NCBI GenBank assembly: GCA_027943245.1
Contig: JANDJZ010000240.1
Coordinates: 1-64,000, forward strand
Length of the DNA: 64,000 nucleotides
Direction of reading: 5' to 3'
Source: Acanthamoeba sp. SK_2022b
Lineage: Eukaryota; Discosea; Longamoebia; Acanthamoebidae
Shown here: in pieces, positions 31,442 to 45,074 of the stretch
Layout of the letters: every line of letters begins with the position of its first letter
Numbering within the stretch: the stretch's first letter is position 1
Translations under genes and position numbers: made by a program
The notes under the pieces: generated by a model
What the model was told of the DNA's origin: nothing
The model's database searches: none
The model's input: the letters and a program-made list of their open reading frames with translations, nothing else

Positions 31442-33025
31442 ACGCACTCGCACGTTAGCTGATCCAGGGAGGTGTAATCTACGTCAGGATTGGATGAATG
31501 CGATGGCCGAGTGCGCTGCCGCCGATCCGCTAATGCCCAAACTCAAGTCGCATTCGGACGGCAACAGCAACACCACGCTCCGCAGTACCCAGACCCTGCC
31601 GGCGGCCTTCAAGGGCTTCGGGCTGCGAAAGCACAGCTCGACGTTTAGCAGCGACGACCACAGCAACGGCGACGAGAGCACCACGTCGCCGCGCACCTCC
31701 TACGACGGCAGCAGCGTGACCCGATCGCCGCCGCAGTCGCACTCGGCGGACAAAAAGAAGGGGAGGCTGGGGAGCACGCTGGTGGCCTCGCCGCAATCCT
31801 CGGGGCTGTCCCTGTCGGCAGGACAGGGCTCGAACAGCGGCCCGCCCTCGCCCTCGTCGTCGTCGCCGCCTAGCGCCATGACCGCTCCCCTCGAGCGAAG
31901 AGGCAGCAAGCTCGGGGAGGACAGCAGCAGCAGCGGCAGCGGCGGTGGCATACTGGGCGTGCTCCGACGGAAGACGACGACGGGCGAACGATACAAGAGC
32001 TCCTCGAGCTCCGAGTCGGTGTCCGTGTCGGCGCCCATCACCGACGGGTCGTCCCCGGTGCGACAGGGCCACGCCACGCTGCGCGGGGGCATCACGTCGC
32101 ACTACGAGACCTCTGACCGGTCCTCGCCCTCGGCCCGGCCACGCACGCCCAGCGCCTCCCTGCCGAGCACCAGCGGTGGCGGACATTCGGTGGGCTTCTC
32201 GGGCGGGTCCGCCGGCGCCGCCTCGCCGTCGACGTCGGCCACCTCCTCGCCCACCACCACCCGCTTCTCGCCGTCGGTCGACTCGTCCCCGTCTTCCGCT
32301 GGCGGCCTGTCGGCGTCGACATCGTCGGCCGCGTCCTCGTCGTCGTCGCCGTCCGGCGCGCCCAAGCGACGCGTGCGCGCGCTGTCTTCCTACAACACGG
32401 CGCCCAATCGGCCGCTGCCGTCTCTCCCGCCCGGCGGCGGCCCACAGACCTTTGCGGCGGCGGCCGCAGCCGCGCACGCGGCGTCCTCGGCGTCCTCGTC
32501 GTCATCGACGTCGGCTTCGCCCTCGGTCGCCCAAAAGACCGCAACCGGCGCGACTGCGGGCGGTACGCCGACGCTGGCCGCCGCCTCGGCCGCCACTCGT
32601 TCGCTCTCCGTGTCGTCCCTGAGCTCCCTGAACGTCTCGCTGCCCCTCTCCACGCAACACCCCATCGCCAAGGCCCTCTTCGACTTTGTTGGCGTACGCC
32701 GTCAACACACACTACAAATACTTCATTTTATTTAATTATTTTTATTTAGTTCATTTTATTTACTAATTTTTATTGTCGTGTAGGACAAGGAGGCCTTCCA
32801 GATCGATCTCAAGGAGGGCGACGTCGTCACCGTGTTCGAGAAGGACGACGAAAAGGTACGGCCATTCCACTTGTAGGCCCAGGTTGGCCTCCTGCGCGCG
32901 CAAAGGGCAACCGTTCTCACGCCCCGGGCGGTGGCGTTGGGTGGGCACAGGGCGATGGGTGGTGGTACGGCGAGTGCAACAAGGCTACGGGCTACTTCCC
33001 CAGCCACTTTGTAGAACTGCTTTAA
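27593..33025 (+). CDS. Ankyrin-DH-PH-SH3 Rho guanine nucleotide exchange factor
   Basis: Start MFKTLRAVGKRGKDKIASNK. Two blocks of ankyrin repeats come first: GHTPLHAACSLERGDIEVVS, GWSPLHAACRYDD, GTRPLHYFARK, ETPLHSCVMKGNLATLELLI, NVLHNAVLCQKLDMISKLL, then CLLHLACNQAEPNRELVEYL, CTPLHYACKKNND, SPLHNAITQGNFLMLQLLL, NILHYAIIAQKKDMVDRILE. The DH domain follows with CR1 RVIDELVETEREYANDLGIV and CR3 LLIKPFQRITKYPLLLRELM. The PH domain reads IFKREGLFKMSFNKEKMFKR and TIFLFSDLILLC. A long Ser-rich linker (31500-32640) leads to an SH3 domain (IAKALFDFVG, DKEAFQIDLKEGDVVTVFE, WWYGECNKATGYFPSHFVEL). The protein should activate a Rho/Rac GTPase. The DH catalytic helices look intact. Confidence 0.9.
30258..30330. 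repeat. (CAA)n tract at an intron 3' end
   Basis: About 24 CAA units running directly into the acceptor CAACAG of the DH-domain intron 30170-30331. Confidence 0.95.
30639..30674. repeat. (CACG)n tetranucleotide array
   Basis: About eight or nine units in the intron after the CR3 exon. Confidence 0.9.
31380..31442. repeat. (AC)n microsatellite
   Basis: 63 bp in a PH-domain intron of the RhoGEF gene, transcript-sense CA. Confidence 0.97.
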
Positions 33026-33147
33026 CTTATAAATCGCGTTGGTCATTACCGGCCTCCTCCTTATTATTCGATCATCACCCTCTTCTTCTTCGTCTTAGTC
33101 ACAACAAACGTTCACAACACGATGATCCCCCGCCCAGCTGCACTCGC

Positions 33148-34499
33148 TCAGCGGCGGTGCCTGTCCCTGCTGTTGCTCCGGCTGCGGCTGCGGCTGCGGC
33201 TCCGCCTGCGTCGCTTCTCGTCGGGACTCGCGCTTCGCCTCCCCTCCCTCTCATCGCGCCTCCCCTCCCTCCTCTCCTCCTCCTTCTCGTCCCTCTCTCG
33301 GCTCCGCTTCCTCTCCCTCTCCCTCTCGCCGCCGCCAGCACTCGAGGACGACGACGAAGCCGAGGAGGAGGAGGACGATGAAGGGGCCGCTCGAGGCGCC
33401 GAGGAGGAAGAGGCGGAGGAAGCCGAGGGTTTGAGGGGCGCGTCGTCGCCGCGCTCGAGGGCCTTGAGCTTCTCGCGGATCTGGCGTTCCTGCTCCTGGC
33501 GCGGGAGATCGCTCAGCCGGAGCGGGGCGCGGGCCTCCTCCTCCCCCTCCTCCTCCTCGCGCAGCTTCTCCTTCCGCTGCTCGGCCACGTACTCGTCGTA
33601 CTCCACGCCCGGCAGCTCCTTGATCTCTTCAAGCGGCAACGGGTCTGTGTGTCGACACACACACACACACACACAACGCATGCACACACACACACACCAC
33701 ACGCAACGCATGCACACAGGCACACAGGCACGCGCTGTCAGATGTGGTCGTATAGCACACACTATAAGGGTAAGGGCTAGGGGGGAAATGGATGCGGTAC
33801 CGGTGGTGTGGCCGTACTGCTGGAGGCGCAGGGCGCCGGGGAGCACGTAGGTGATGGGGCTGTTCTTCTCCTTGGGCGTGTAGCACACGGGGAGGCCGCA
33901 CTCCTCGCATCCGGACCTGAACTGCTTCTCGTAGCCCTTGTCCCTGTGCGCCGTCATCACCACCCACAACGGCTCCATCACACACGGCAGCACACGCACA
34001 GTTTGAATTGTCTTGATGAGCTACTGGTAGACAGGCAAGCCCCTTGTGTGGTGGTGTGGTGTGGTGTGGTGTGGTGTGGTGTGGTGTGGTGTGGTGTACA
34101 GTGTGGTGTAGTGTGCGTGTTCGCAACAGATGGTGTGTTGTGCGTTTGTGTAGAGGTACCGCTTGAAGGTGACGGGGTCGAGCGGCTTGGTCTTGAAGCG
34201 GAACTCGCGCTTGCCCGCCTGGAGGATGTGCGCATTGTCTGTCTTTCTACGCGGCAGCTTCTCCAACGGCGTATCTGAGCACGTGTGAATGAGATCGAAT
34301 TGACGCAATTCGTGTTGAGGGAAGCACGAATCCCCAACAAACGGGCACTTCCCACTTTCTTAGTGTTGGGGGGGGGGAGCTTACCGACGGTGAGGCAGAG
34401 CGTGCCGCACACGCAGTAGTACACGAAGATCTTCTCGTCCGTGAATTGGGTCTCGTTTCCGCTCGAGACGGTGGTACCTCGTGAAATCACCTTCGGCAT
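33148..34499 (-). CDS. STEEP1/CXorf56 homologue with C-terminal RS-like tail
   Basis: Four exons. Start MPKVISRGTTVSSGNETQFT, close to the family N-terminus MPKVxSR. Then KIFVYYCVCGTLCLTV, DTPLEKLPRRKTDNAHILQA, EKQFRSGCEECGLPVCYTPK and NSPITYVLPGALRLQQYGHT. The CxC and CxxC pairs, the PLEKLPRR segment and the CGLPxxY motif match STEEP1 (UPF0428). In animals this protein promotes STING exit from the ER. The last exon encodes an acidic/arginine coiled-coil-like segment, a poly-Ser run and a tail RRRRSRSRSRSRSNSRDRHR. Such RS tails are typical of splicing factors and are not part of the human STEEP1 sequence as I know it. The 5' end faces the RNA-ligase-like gene 145 bp away. Confidence 0.85.
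34049..34095. repeat. (GGTGT)n pentanucleotide array
   Basis: About nine units in a STEEP1-homologue intron. Confidence 0.93.
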
Positions 34500-34644
34500 C
34501 TCCCTCTCCTACGGCGACAGCTGCGATTAGGCCAAAAATCAAAACAAAGCGCAGAAAAAGAAAAGAAATTGATTTACTGAAACGCTCATGATATCTTTTA
34601 TCTATATCAATTAATCCATCATTTATCTTATTTTGTTGTCCCTT
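34500..34644. promoter_or_regulatory. Shared divergent promoter region
   Basis: 145 bp separates the minus-strand STEEP1-homologue ATG (34499) from the plus-strand nucleotidyltransferase/ligase-like ATG (34645). It is AT-rich compared with both genes. No specific element is identified. Confidence 0.5.
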
Positions 34645-35974
34645 ATGGAGGAGGTGGAGGCAAAGCGGCCACGGTGGCACTGCGACGTGTGCGTGGGGGA
34701 GACGTTCGAGAGCGCGCAGGAGAAGGCGCGACACTTTGTCAGCAAGCGCCACGCCATATGCCTGGACAACCGGCACAAGGCCAACGACCGGCAGCGCCAC
34801 GAACGCGAGGCCGATGGTGGCGGTGGTAGCGGCGCCAAGGGCAAGACCCGGGAGGAGGCCGAGCGGGCCAAGGAGCTGGCGGCGCTGCTTAAGGCACGGA
34901 GGGCCGATGCCAACGACCTGCACGCGCGGCAGGAGGCCATGCTCGTGCGGCTGCAGCTCCTCGACGAGGCCCTCAACGGCTACGAGATGCGCCTCTGGCA
35001 AGACGCAAAGAAGAACAAGGATAAGGAGAAGATGCTCTTCACCGAACAAGGAGTCGAACGAGAAGAGGAGGAAGATGACGAGCGGGCACCGTGGAGCGTT
35101 AGAAAGCAGCATATGTTCATGCAGCGTATCTACGACGTGCTCTCCGACCACGGCATTGAACGGGACCAGGTTTGTCGATTCAATTTTTCTGTTTATTTAT
35201 CTATTTATTTAATATAAATCATTTGTTTGTGTAAACACTTGCTTCGCTCGCAACAGGTGCTGAACGTGTACCGATGGGGCTCGCGGTGGTGGGGCCACCA
35301 CACGCCTCGGTCCGACTACGATTTCGTGGTGCTGGGTACGTGCGGCAAGCCAATGGGCGAGTGCTGAGGATCAGGCCACCGCGAACTCACGCTACCCGGG
35401 GCCGCCGCTTTTGTGGCCGCACAGTTCGGGATTGGGATCAGCCGTCCACGCAAAACGTGCTCGAGGGACCGGACATCGACATGGCCGTCTACGAAATCAA
35501 CATCTTCCAACAGCTCATCAACCGACACGTGCCCTGGGTACACACACACCACGCTCGCCCCGCGCGCGTGCTCTGAGCTTCGCGTGGCGCTTGCCTGGTA
35601 GACCTGACGAGTGGGTCGGTGTGTCGGGCAGACGTGCGTGTTCCTTTCCCACCCGCCCGAGGGCATCCTCCTGGAACGCCAGAAGCTGTATTGGGACTAC
35701 CGCGCCACCAAGGTGTGCACACGCGCCCTTAAACTCAGTGTCACCATGTCTCTCTCTCTCTGTGTGTGTGCGTGGTGTGGCGAGAACACGTGATACCTTA
35801 CACGGAGGTGGGGGGGGGGTAGATGCTGATGGGCGTACGAAAGAACATGTTCAAGAACTATAACATCGCCAAGCAGTACTGGCAGTACGGCGAGATCAAG
35901 CGGTCCAAGAAGCGTCTCATCTACGTGATCAAGCATTGGGCACTCTCCCTCCAAATGGCGCGCACCCAAAAGGT

Positions 35975-36044
<70 letters not shown>

Positions 36045-36891
36045 GTGGATTTTGTTGTGGTTTGTTGATGTGGCCGGTGCCTCCACTCACTCACACTCGC
36101 TCTACAAGGTGACGGACAGGCACGTGCTGAACGACGAGGTCCAGAAGCTGATGCGCACGCACTTTTCCGATTGGAACGCGCTCCACCGGTGGTACCGGGA
36201 CTACGCCGAAAGGGCCGAGACCGCGCTCAAGGAGGTCGCCCAGTCCTTCAAGCAGTTCGAGCTCGACTGGTGGCGCGGCCAGGCCGACGCCCTCGACGGC
36301 AGCCAGCGCCACCTGGCGGTCATCGACTACATCGGGGGCCGCGGGTTCGGCGGGCTGGTCAGGGACTTGGACCTCCACGTCGGGCTGATGACGGGCGCGA
36401 GCGTCGACGAGGCTGATGACGTCATCACCGACGTGTCGACAATTGGCGGCGATGACGTGGACGTCGACGCGGCGTGCGGCGTGGCCGGGCTCGTGGCGCT
36501 GTCGAGCGACAAGGTGGCGTCGCCAGCCAGCTCGCTCATCGCGTTCGAATGCCACGACGGGCTCGTGCTGGCGCGGAGCGCCGACGCCGCCGGCTGGCGG
36601 CCCGTGGCCCAGGCGTTCCCGCGCTATCGCCACCTCTACCCGTTCCACGGCAGCGACAAGAAGCGAGCGGAGGAGGACGAGGTGTGGGGCATCATCAAGG
36701 CCAAGCAGGTCGGCATCGAAGACCTGGTGCGGCCCACTCCACACTCACCGCTCCCCGCTCCCTGTCTGCTCAACGCCACGGGTCTCTGCAGAGCGACGTT
36801 GACTGGGCCTCGGCGGAGGCGCAGGAGATGATCGACGGACACCTGGGCCTGTTCTTCTACCACAGGTAGCTCAGCGACTCTCCCCAGCTGG

Positions 36892-36959
<68 letters not shown>

Positions 36960-38624
36960 CGTGTGGCGTGTGGCGTGTGTGCCATGGCTTGACGAACGGG
37001 CGGCGCGCGGGGTGTCGATAGCGGGAGGTGGCGCGTCTACGTCAAGGCCAGGAAGGACATGAACCGAGCGGAGCTGATCCAGGAGTTCTGGCGCCTGCAC
37101 GCTGTCCAAGGTTTGTGCTCCAGCCTCTCCCCCCCCCCCTGCTCCGACACATTCGCAGTGTCTGACGTCCACCGCCAGGCATCGCCGACCAGCCCCTGAA
37201 CACGTCGTGGTGTTACATCTTCCAATTGGTGCGTGCCGCCAATGTTGCGCCTGTGCGCAAGGCTCATACACTTAGGCGCTTCTCTCTCTCTCCCCCCCCT
37301 CTTGCCTGTGTATGCGTTGGTGGGGAGGGTGGCAACAGGTGAGCAGCCGATTCCCGCGCTTCATGAGGTACAGGGAGGACGCGCTGGTCTTGGTGGGCGT
37401 GCGCGACTTTGGCTCGCCGCTCGGCCCCGAGGTCGATCTGGACGTCGCCCTCGCCGGTTCCGCCGCCACCACATTCCATTCGTGCCACACCGGAGCCGTC
37501 ACCGCCGCCGACGAAGCCCCACTCGTCGCGCCGACCGGGGCCACCGGATGGCGCACGCCGCAGCGCTTCCCGAATCTGCGCGACCAGGACTCGATGGTGC
37601 GCAAAGTGCGCAGGCAGTCGCCGCTCTCGTTCAAGGGCCTCGTCGTCCGCGATCGCCGGCCGCCCACGCGCTCCGCGACGATGGCGATGTCGAGTTGGTC
37701 GCACAGACGCGTGGTGCTGGCGTCGCCGGCCTACCTGTGGCTGGCCAAGCTGCGCGCGCTGGAGGCGTGGGAGCAGGAGGGCGACTGGGACGACGAGGAG
37801 GGGGGCGACGGCGAGATCGACTTTGCGCAGGAGCGCGAGCGCTGCCTGTTCGAGCTCGTGCTGCTCTTCATGCAGTGGCGCTCGCGCCAGCAGACCCGCA
37901 CGCGGCGCGGGGAGAAGGGCAAGTGGAGGCTGCTCCGCATGCAGCGCAGGGCGATGGCCCCCGCCGACGGCGGCGGCGACACGCCTGCGCAGCCCACGCC
38001 CGCCAGCGACACACTGTCAGCAGCGCACACGACGCCGCCCGCGCCGTCGACTCCCCCGAGCGTGGTGGGCCAAGAGGGAGTGGACGGAGGAGGAGAGGAG
38101 CGGGAGACGGGGCGTGACAACGAGGAGGTGAGGTTCCTGGAGCTTCACGGGCAGTACCGGAACGACTACCTGGCCGTCAAGGCCACCTTTGCCGAGACCT
38201 GCGAGCAGGTGGACCTGCGCTACACGCACCTCAACCGGCTGTACCCGTCGATGAAGGACTGGGCCAGGTGAGCCCTACTCGGCCGAGGGAGCGGCTCAGC
38301 GTATGGAAAGAGGTGGAGCCCCCAACAGCTGACATGTGAGATGGTGTTGTGGTGGTTGGGGGTTGATGCTTCAGGGAGTGCGAGAAGGAGCGGTACAAGC
38401 CGCTGCTGTTCGTGCTCAAGAAGAGAGGGTTCCCCTCGACGCGCAGCTTCTACACCGACTACGAGAGCATGCACGAGCCACGCGTGGAAAAGGTGTCGTA
38501 CTACATCCTCGATTACATGCACGAGTGGACCCAACAACGACAGACCGGCAGCCCGCACCAAGCCGGGCCTCCTCAACCCACCAGACCCGGCCCGAGCAAG
38601 CCCCTCGTCTCGTGGCAGGGCTGA
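34645..38624 (+). CDS. Zinc-finger, pol-beta nucleotidyltransferase (RlaP-like) and degenerate RNA-ligase fusion
   Basis: Start MEEVEAKRPRWHCDVCVGET, with a C2H2-type finger (C-x2-C ... H-x4-H: CDVC, HFVSKRHA). A coiled, charged segment follows. The nucleotidyltransferase has GSRWWGHHTPRSDYDFVVLG (GS and the D-x-D pair), PDIDMAVYEINIFQQLINRH, PEGILLERQKLYWDY and MLMGVRKNMFKNYNIAKQYW. This resembles the YcgL/RlaP pol-beta group associated with RNA ligases. The second half follows a T4 Rnl1-type ligase: IAFECHDGLVLARSAD, DVDWASAEAQEMIDGHLGLF, FYHSGRWRVYVKARKDM, CYIFQLVSSRFPRFMRYRED, LVLVGVRD, FKGLVVRDRR, VVLASPAYLWLAKLR. The usual catalytic residues appear substituted at motifs I, IIIa, IV and V (see findings). 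A final segment ends at the TGA at 38622-38624. Likely RNA-end processing, with the ligase half as scaffold; this is inference. Confidence 0.75.
35977..36042. repeat. (CA)n microsatellite
   Basis: 66 bp, sense CA, starts 6 nt after the 5' splice site following ARTQK in the nucleotidyltransferase/ligase-like gene. Confidence 0.97.
36894..36958. repeat. (GT)n microsatellite
   Basis: 65 bp, sense GT, in the intron directly after the exon with the degenerate ligase motif I. Confidence 0.97.
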
Positions 38625-38851
38625 CCCTGAAAAATGCAGAGCGTTTTGGTTCCATTAAAAAGGACAGCTGATTTTATTTTATCTTTATTTATTACCGTTA
38701 TTAGAATTTTAATTTGCGTTTTCCTCTGTTGTAGACAATCCCCGATTGTCGGCGCAAGTGATAGAGGCAAGCATCCACCGATAACAAGCAGCTGGTGTCG
38801 GTTACACGCCCAGTGGATCAACTCTCTTCGCCCCACGCGCCAGACGACACC

Positions 38852-41915
<3,064 letters not shown>

Positions 41916-42231
41916 AGCGCGCCGTGTGCGCATCGACCTCAAGGACCGAAGGAGAGAGAAAGAGGAGATTTTACTTGTGTACCACCGTGACAGCCACCAA
42001 GATAAGCTTGTCTGTGAATTTGCGGTGACTTGTTTTGCATCCTTGCCTCCAGCACTGGTAGCACACCAACACACACCACACTCGTGTCGTGCTCACTGGC
42101 GCTCGCGCACGCACACGCAGCCCTGTGGCGAGACAATCGCCGAAATGAAAAGGGGCGTGAAGGTTCACAGCGGACAGCGGTGTGGCGCCGGACTGCGGGC
42201 AATAACTCGGACTCATAAACGAGAGTGAGAG
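41916..42231. other. Intergenic between beta-amylase and sedolisin
   Basis: 316 bp between two same-strand genes. It should hold the beta-amylase 3' UTR and the sedolisin promoter. No gene or clear element is seen. Confidence 0.5.
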
Positions 42232-44039
42232 ATGACGAGGACGAGCTTCGTCGTGCTCGCAGTGCTGGCTTCGTGCCTCTTGGCCGCGGTGGCGTCGCAG
42301 GCAGGCAGCGCTCGGGTGTTCGTGGAGCACACGGAGGAGCTGGCCCTTCCCGCGGGCTGGGTTCAGGGAGACCGCCTCGCTGCGGATGAGAGCGTCGAAC
42401 TGCTCATCGCCGTCCGTCTCACCAACACTGCCGAACTCGAGCGCAGGTACACAGGCAGCGCCTTTCACTTCCTGCGCCACTTCTTCCCCCCCCCCTCTTT
42501 TGATCAATGCCATCTTCGTTCGTATCTTTTTTCAATTCATCGATAACTGGGCGCTGATTGAGGGGCTCTTGTGCAATCCTAAAGGTTCTGGGCTGTGAGC
42601 GAGCCTACGTCGCCCTCGTACGGCAGCTTCATGACGCCTGAGCAGGTGGCCGCCCTCGTCGCCCCCTCGTACGCGTCTCGCCAGGCCATCCTCCAGTGGC
42701 TCGCCGCCCATGGTACTACTCCCTCATGCCTCCTTCATCTTCACACGATCGCGGCGCTACTCGTTTTGACCGTGTAGCGCTCCCGTCTCACGCTCGCTTC
42801 CCCAATCGCAGACGTGTCCGACTACGAGTGGAACAGCGGCAGGGACTTCCTGCGCGTGCGCACCACGGCCGCCAAGGCCGAGGAGCTGCTCGGCGGCATC
42901 AGGTTCCACCACTTTGCCCACGACTCGGCCTCCACCCGCCTCTTCAGGTCTCCCTCCTCCCCCCTCTCGCCAGACCACACGCCACGCCCTGACACACACC
43001 TCTCTCGTCCATGCCGTGTCTGGCCGTGTCTTGCGATCGTACAAACCAGGTCGCTGCAGCCGTACACCGTGCCGCAGGAGGTGGCTGCCCACATCGACTT
43101 CATCGGTGGCATCAACCACTTCCCCAGTAACGCTACCCCCCCTCTCCTCTCCTCTCCGTTGTGAGCGGGTTGGGGCTGACGTCTTACACAAAAGGAACGC
43201 AGAGGATCGCTCGCAGGTCGCTCGCCGTGCGGGGCAGCGGCTCGGTCGACCCCAACGTGATCAAGCGCGTCTTCAACATCTCCTCCGTCGTGGGCAAGAG
43301 CTCCTCCAACTCTCAGGTGAGCCAGCCCCCCTCTTCCATCCTGCCGCCACCTTAAATATTACCACCCCCCACCATAAATATAATCATACCGCCACCTTAA
43401 CTCTCGCTACTCGCCTCGCCCTTGGACGATAGTCGGTGGCGCAGTTTCTCGAGCAGTACTACACGCCGAGCGACCTCACGCAGTTCCAGCAGACCTTCAA
43501 CCTGCCGGTCCAGGCGCCCGTCAAGGTGGTGGGCCCCAACGACCCCTCGAACCCGGGCGTCGAGGCCGAGCTCGACATCGAGTACATCATGGGCGTGGCC
43601 AACAACGTGCCCACGTGGTTCATCTACACCGCCGGCCGCCACGCCTCCCAGGAGCCCTTCCTCGAGTGGATCCAGTTCATCAACGACCACAACACTCGTA
43701 CTACCACACACGCGCGCGCGCGCGCGCCCGCACACACAACGCACGCCGGGCTGATGATGTGAGCGTGAACGTGGGACAGCGGCGCCGATGGTGAACAGCG
43801 TGAGCTACGGTGACGTGGAGTCGTCGATCACCCTGGCCTACGTGCAGCGCGTCGACCAGGAGTTCCAGAAGGTGGGCCTCACCGGCAAGTCGATCCTGTT
43901 CGCGTCGGGCGACGACGGCGTGGGCTGCAACACGCTGGGCTCGCGCTTCGAGCCCAACTGGCCCGCCACGTCGGCCTACGTCACCGCCGTCGGCGGCACC
44001 ATTCTCGCCTCCGAGTCTCCCCTCCTCATCCAGAGCGAC

Positions 44040-44121
<82 letters not shown>

Positions 44122-44934
44122 CACCGCACACACCGCACACGCACATGCAGGCATCTCGTCGGGCGGGTTCTCGAACTACTTTGGGCAGCCCAAGTACCAG
44201 AAGGAGGCCGTGGCGGGGTACCTGGCCCAGGGCGGCCTGCCCACCGCCTCGTACTACAACACCTCCGGCCGCGCCTTCCCCGACGTCGCCGCCTTCAGCG
44301 AGGTGCGCAGGCCTCTCCATGGCCTCCCTCCCCCTCCCTCCCCAATGGTCGTCGCGGGCTCTGCGGGAGGCTCACCCCGCCGGGGGTGTTTGCACGCGTG
44401 CGGCAGAGCGTGGTGATCGTGTACGGCGGTAGCCAGCAGTACGTGGGCGGCACGAGCTGCGCCGCGCCCGTCTTCTCCGCGGTGATCGCCCTCATCAACG
44501 ACGAGAGGCTGCAGCAGGGCCGTCCCCCGCTGGGCTTCCTCAACTCGCAGCTGGTACCCCCACGCCCACCCACCGGCGCCACTGGCCCATCGGCCACACG
44601 ACGGCGCGTGCGCTAAACGTTCGAATGCGTGCGTGTCCAGTACACGATCGCTCAGCGCTTCCCCGGCGCTCTGTTGGACATCACCTCGGGCTCCGACAAC
44701 GGCAACGGCTTCATGTGCTCGCCCGGCTTCAAGCCCGCCAAGGGCTGGGATCCCGTCACCGGTATGCCGCCCGACCCCTCCCCCTCTTGGCCGGGTGGCC
44801 AAGCTTGGACCTGACTAACCGGTGCCGCGTGTGTTTTGTGTGCGGTAGGTCTGGGCGTGCCCAACTACCCTGCGCTCAGCAAGGCCTTTGCTTCGCTGGC
44901 CGCCGAGAGCGAGATGCGCCTTGCCGCCAACTGA
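42232..44934 (+). CDS. Sedolisin-type serine-carboxyl peptidase (S53, TPP1-like)
   Basis: A signal peptide is present ([20 protein letters not shown] followed by ASQA). The prodomain has [37 protein letters not shown] and [17 protein letters not shown]. The mature enzyme has [11 protein letters not shown] and the Glu/Asp helix [20 protein letters not shown]. The oxyanion Asp lies in [13 protein letters not shown], followed by [14 protein letters not shown] and [15 protein letters not shown]. The nucleophile Ser is in [19 protein letters not shown]. The C-terminal calcium-binding region is [10 protein letters not shown] and [20 protein letters not shown]. All catalytic residues of the family are present, so an active acidic peptidase of lysosomes or secretion is expected. 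It follows the secreted beta-amylase in the same orientation. Confidence 0.93.
44042..44118. repeat. (CA)n microsatellite
   Basis: 77 bp in a sedolisin intron, close to the 5' splice site. Confidence 0.97.
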
Positions 44935-45074
44935 GGCCGCAAGTTGCCGTGCGTGTGCGAGTGGACCAAGATACCGCCCCCATGCCCGCGTGTACGCTCA
45001 TTTTTCAAGAAGAAAATGCAATCAACTCGAGTGAGCGATTAGTTTGTTGTTGAAGGGGATCGACGTCGTCCGCT

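Noticed and set aside
31530..32712. Long Arg-rich and Ala-rich frames antisense to or overlapping the RhoGEF Ser-rich linker
   Set aside because: Shadows of a GC-rich coding exon. The plus frame connects to the PH and SH3 exons.
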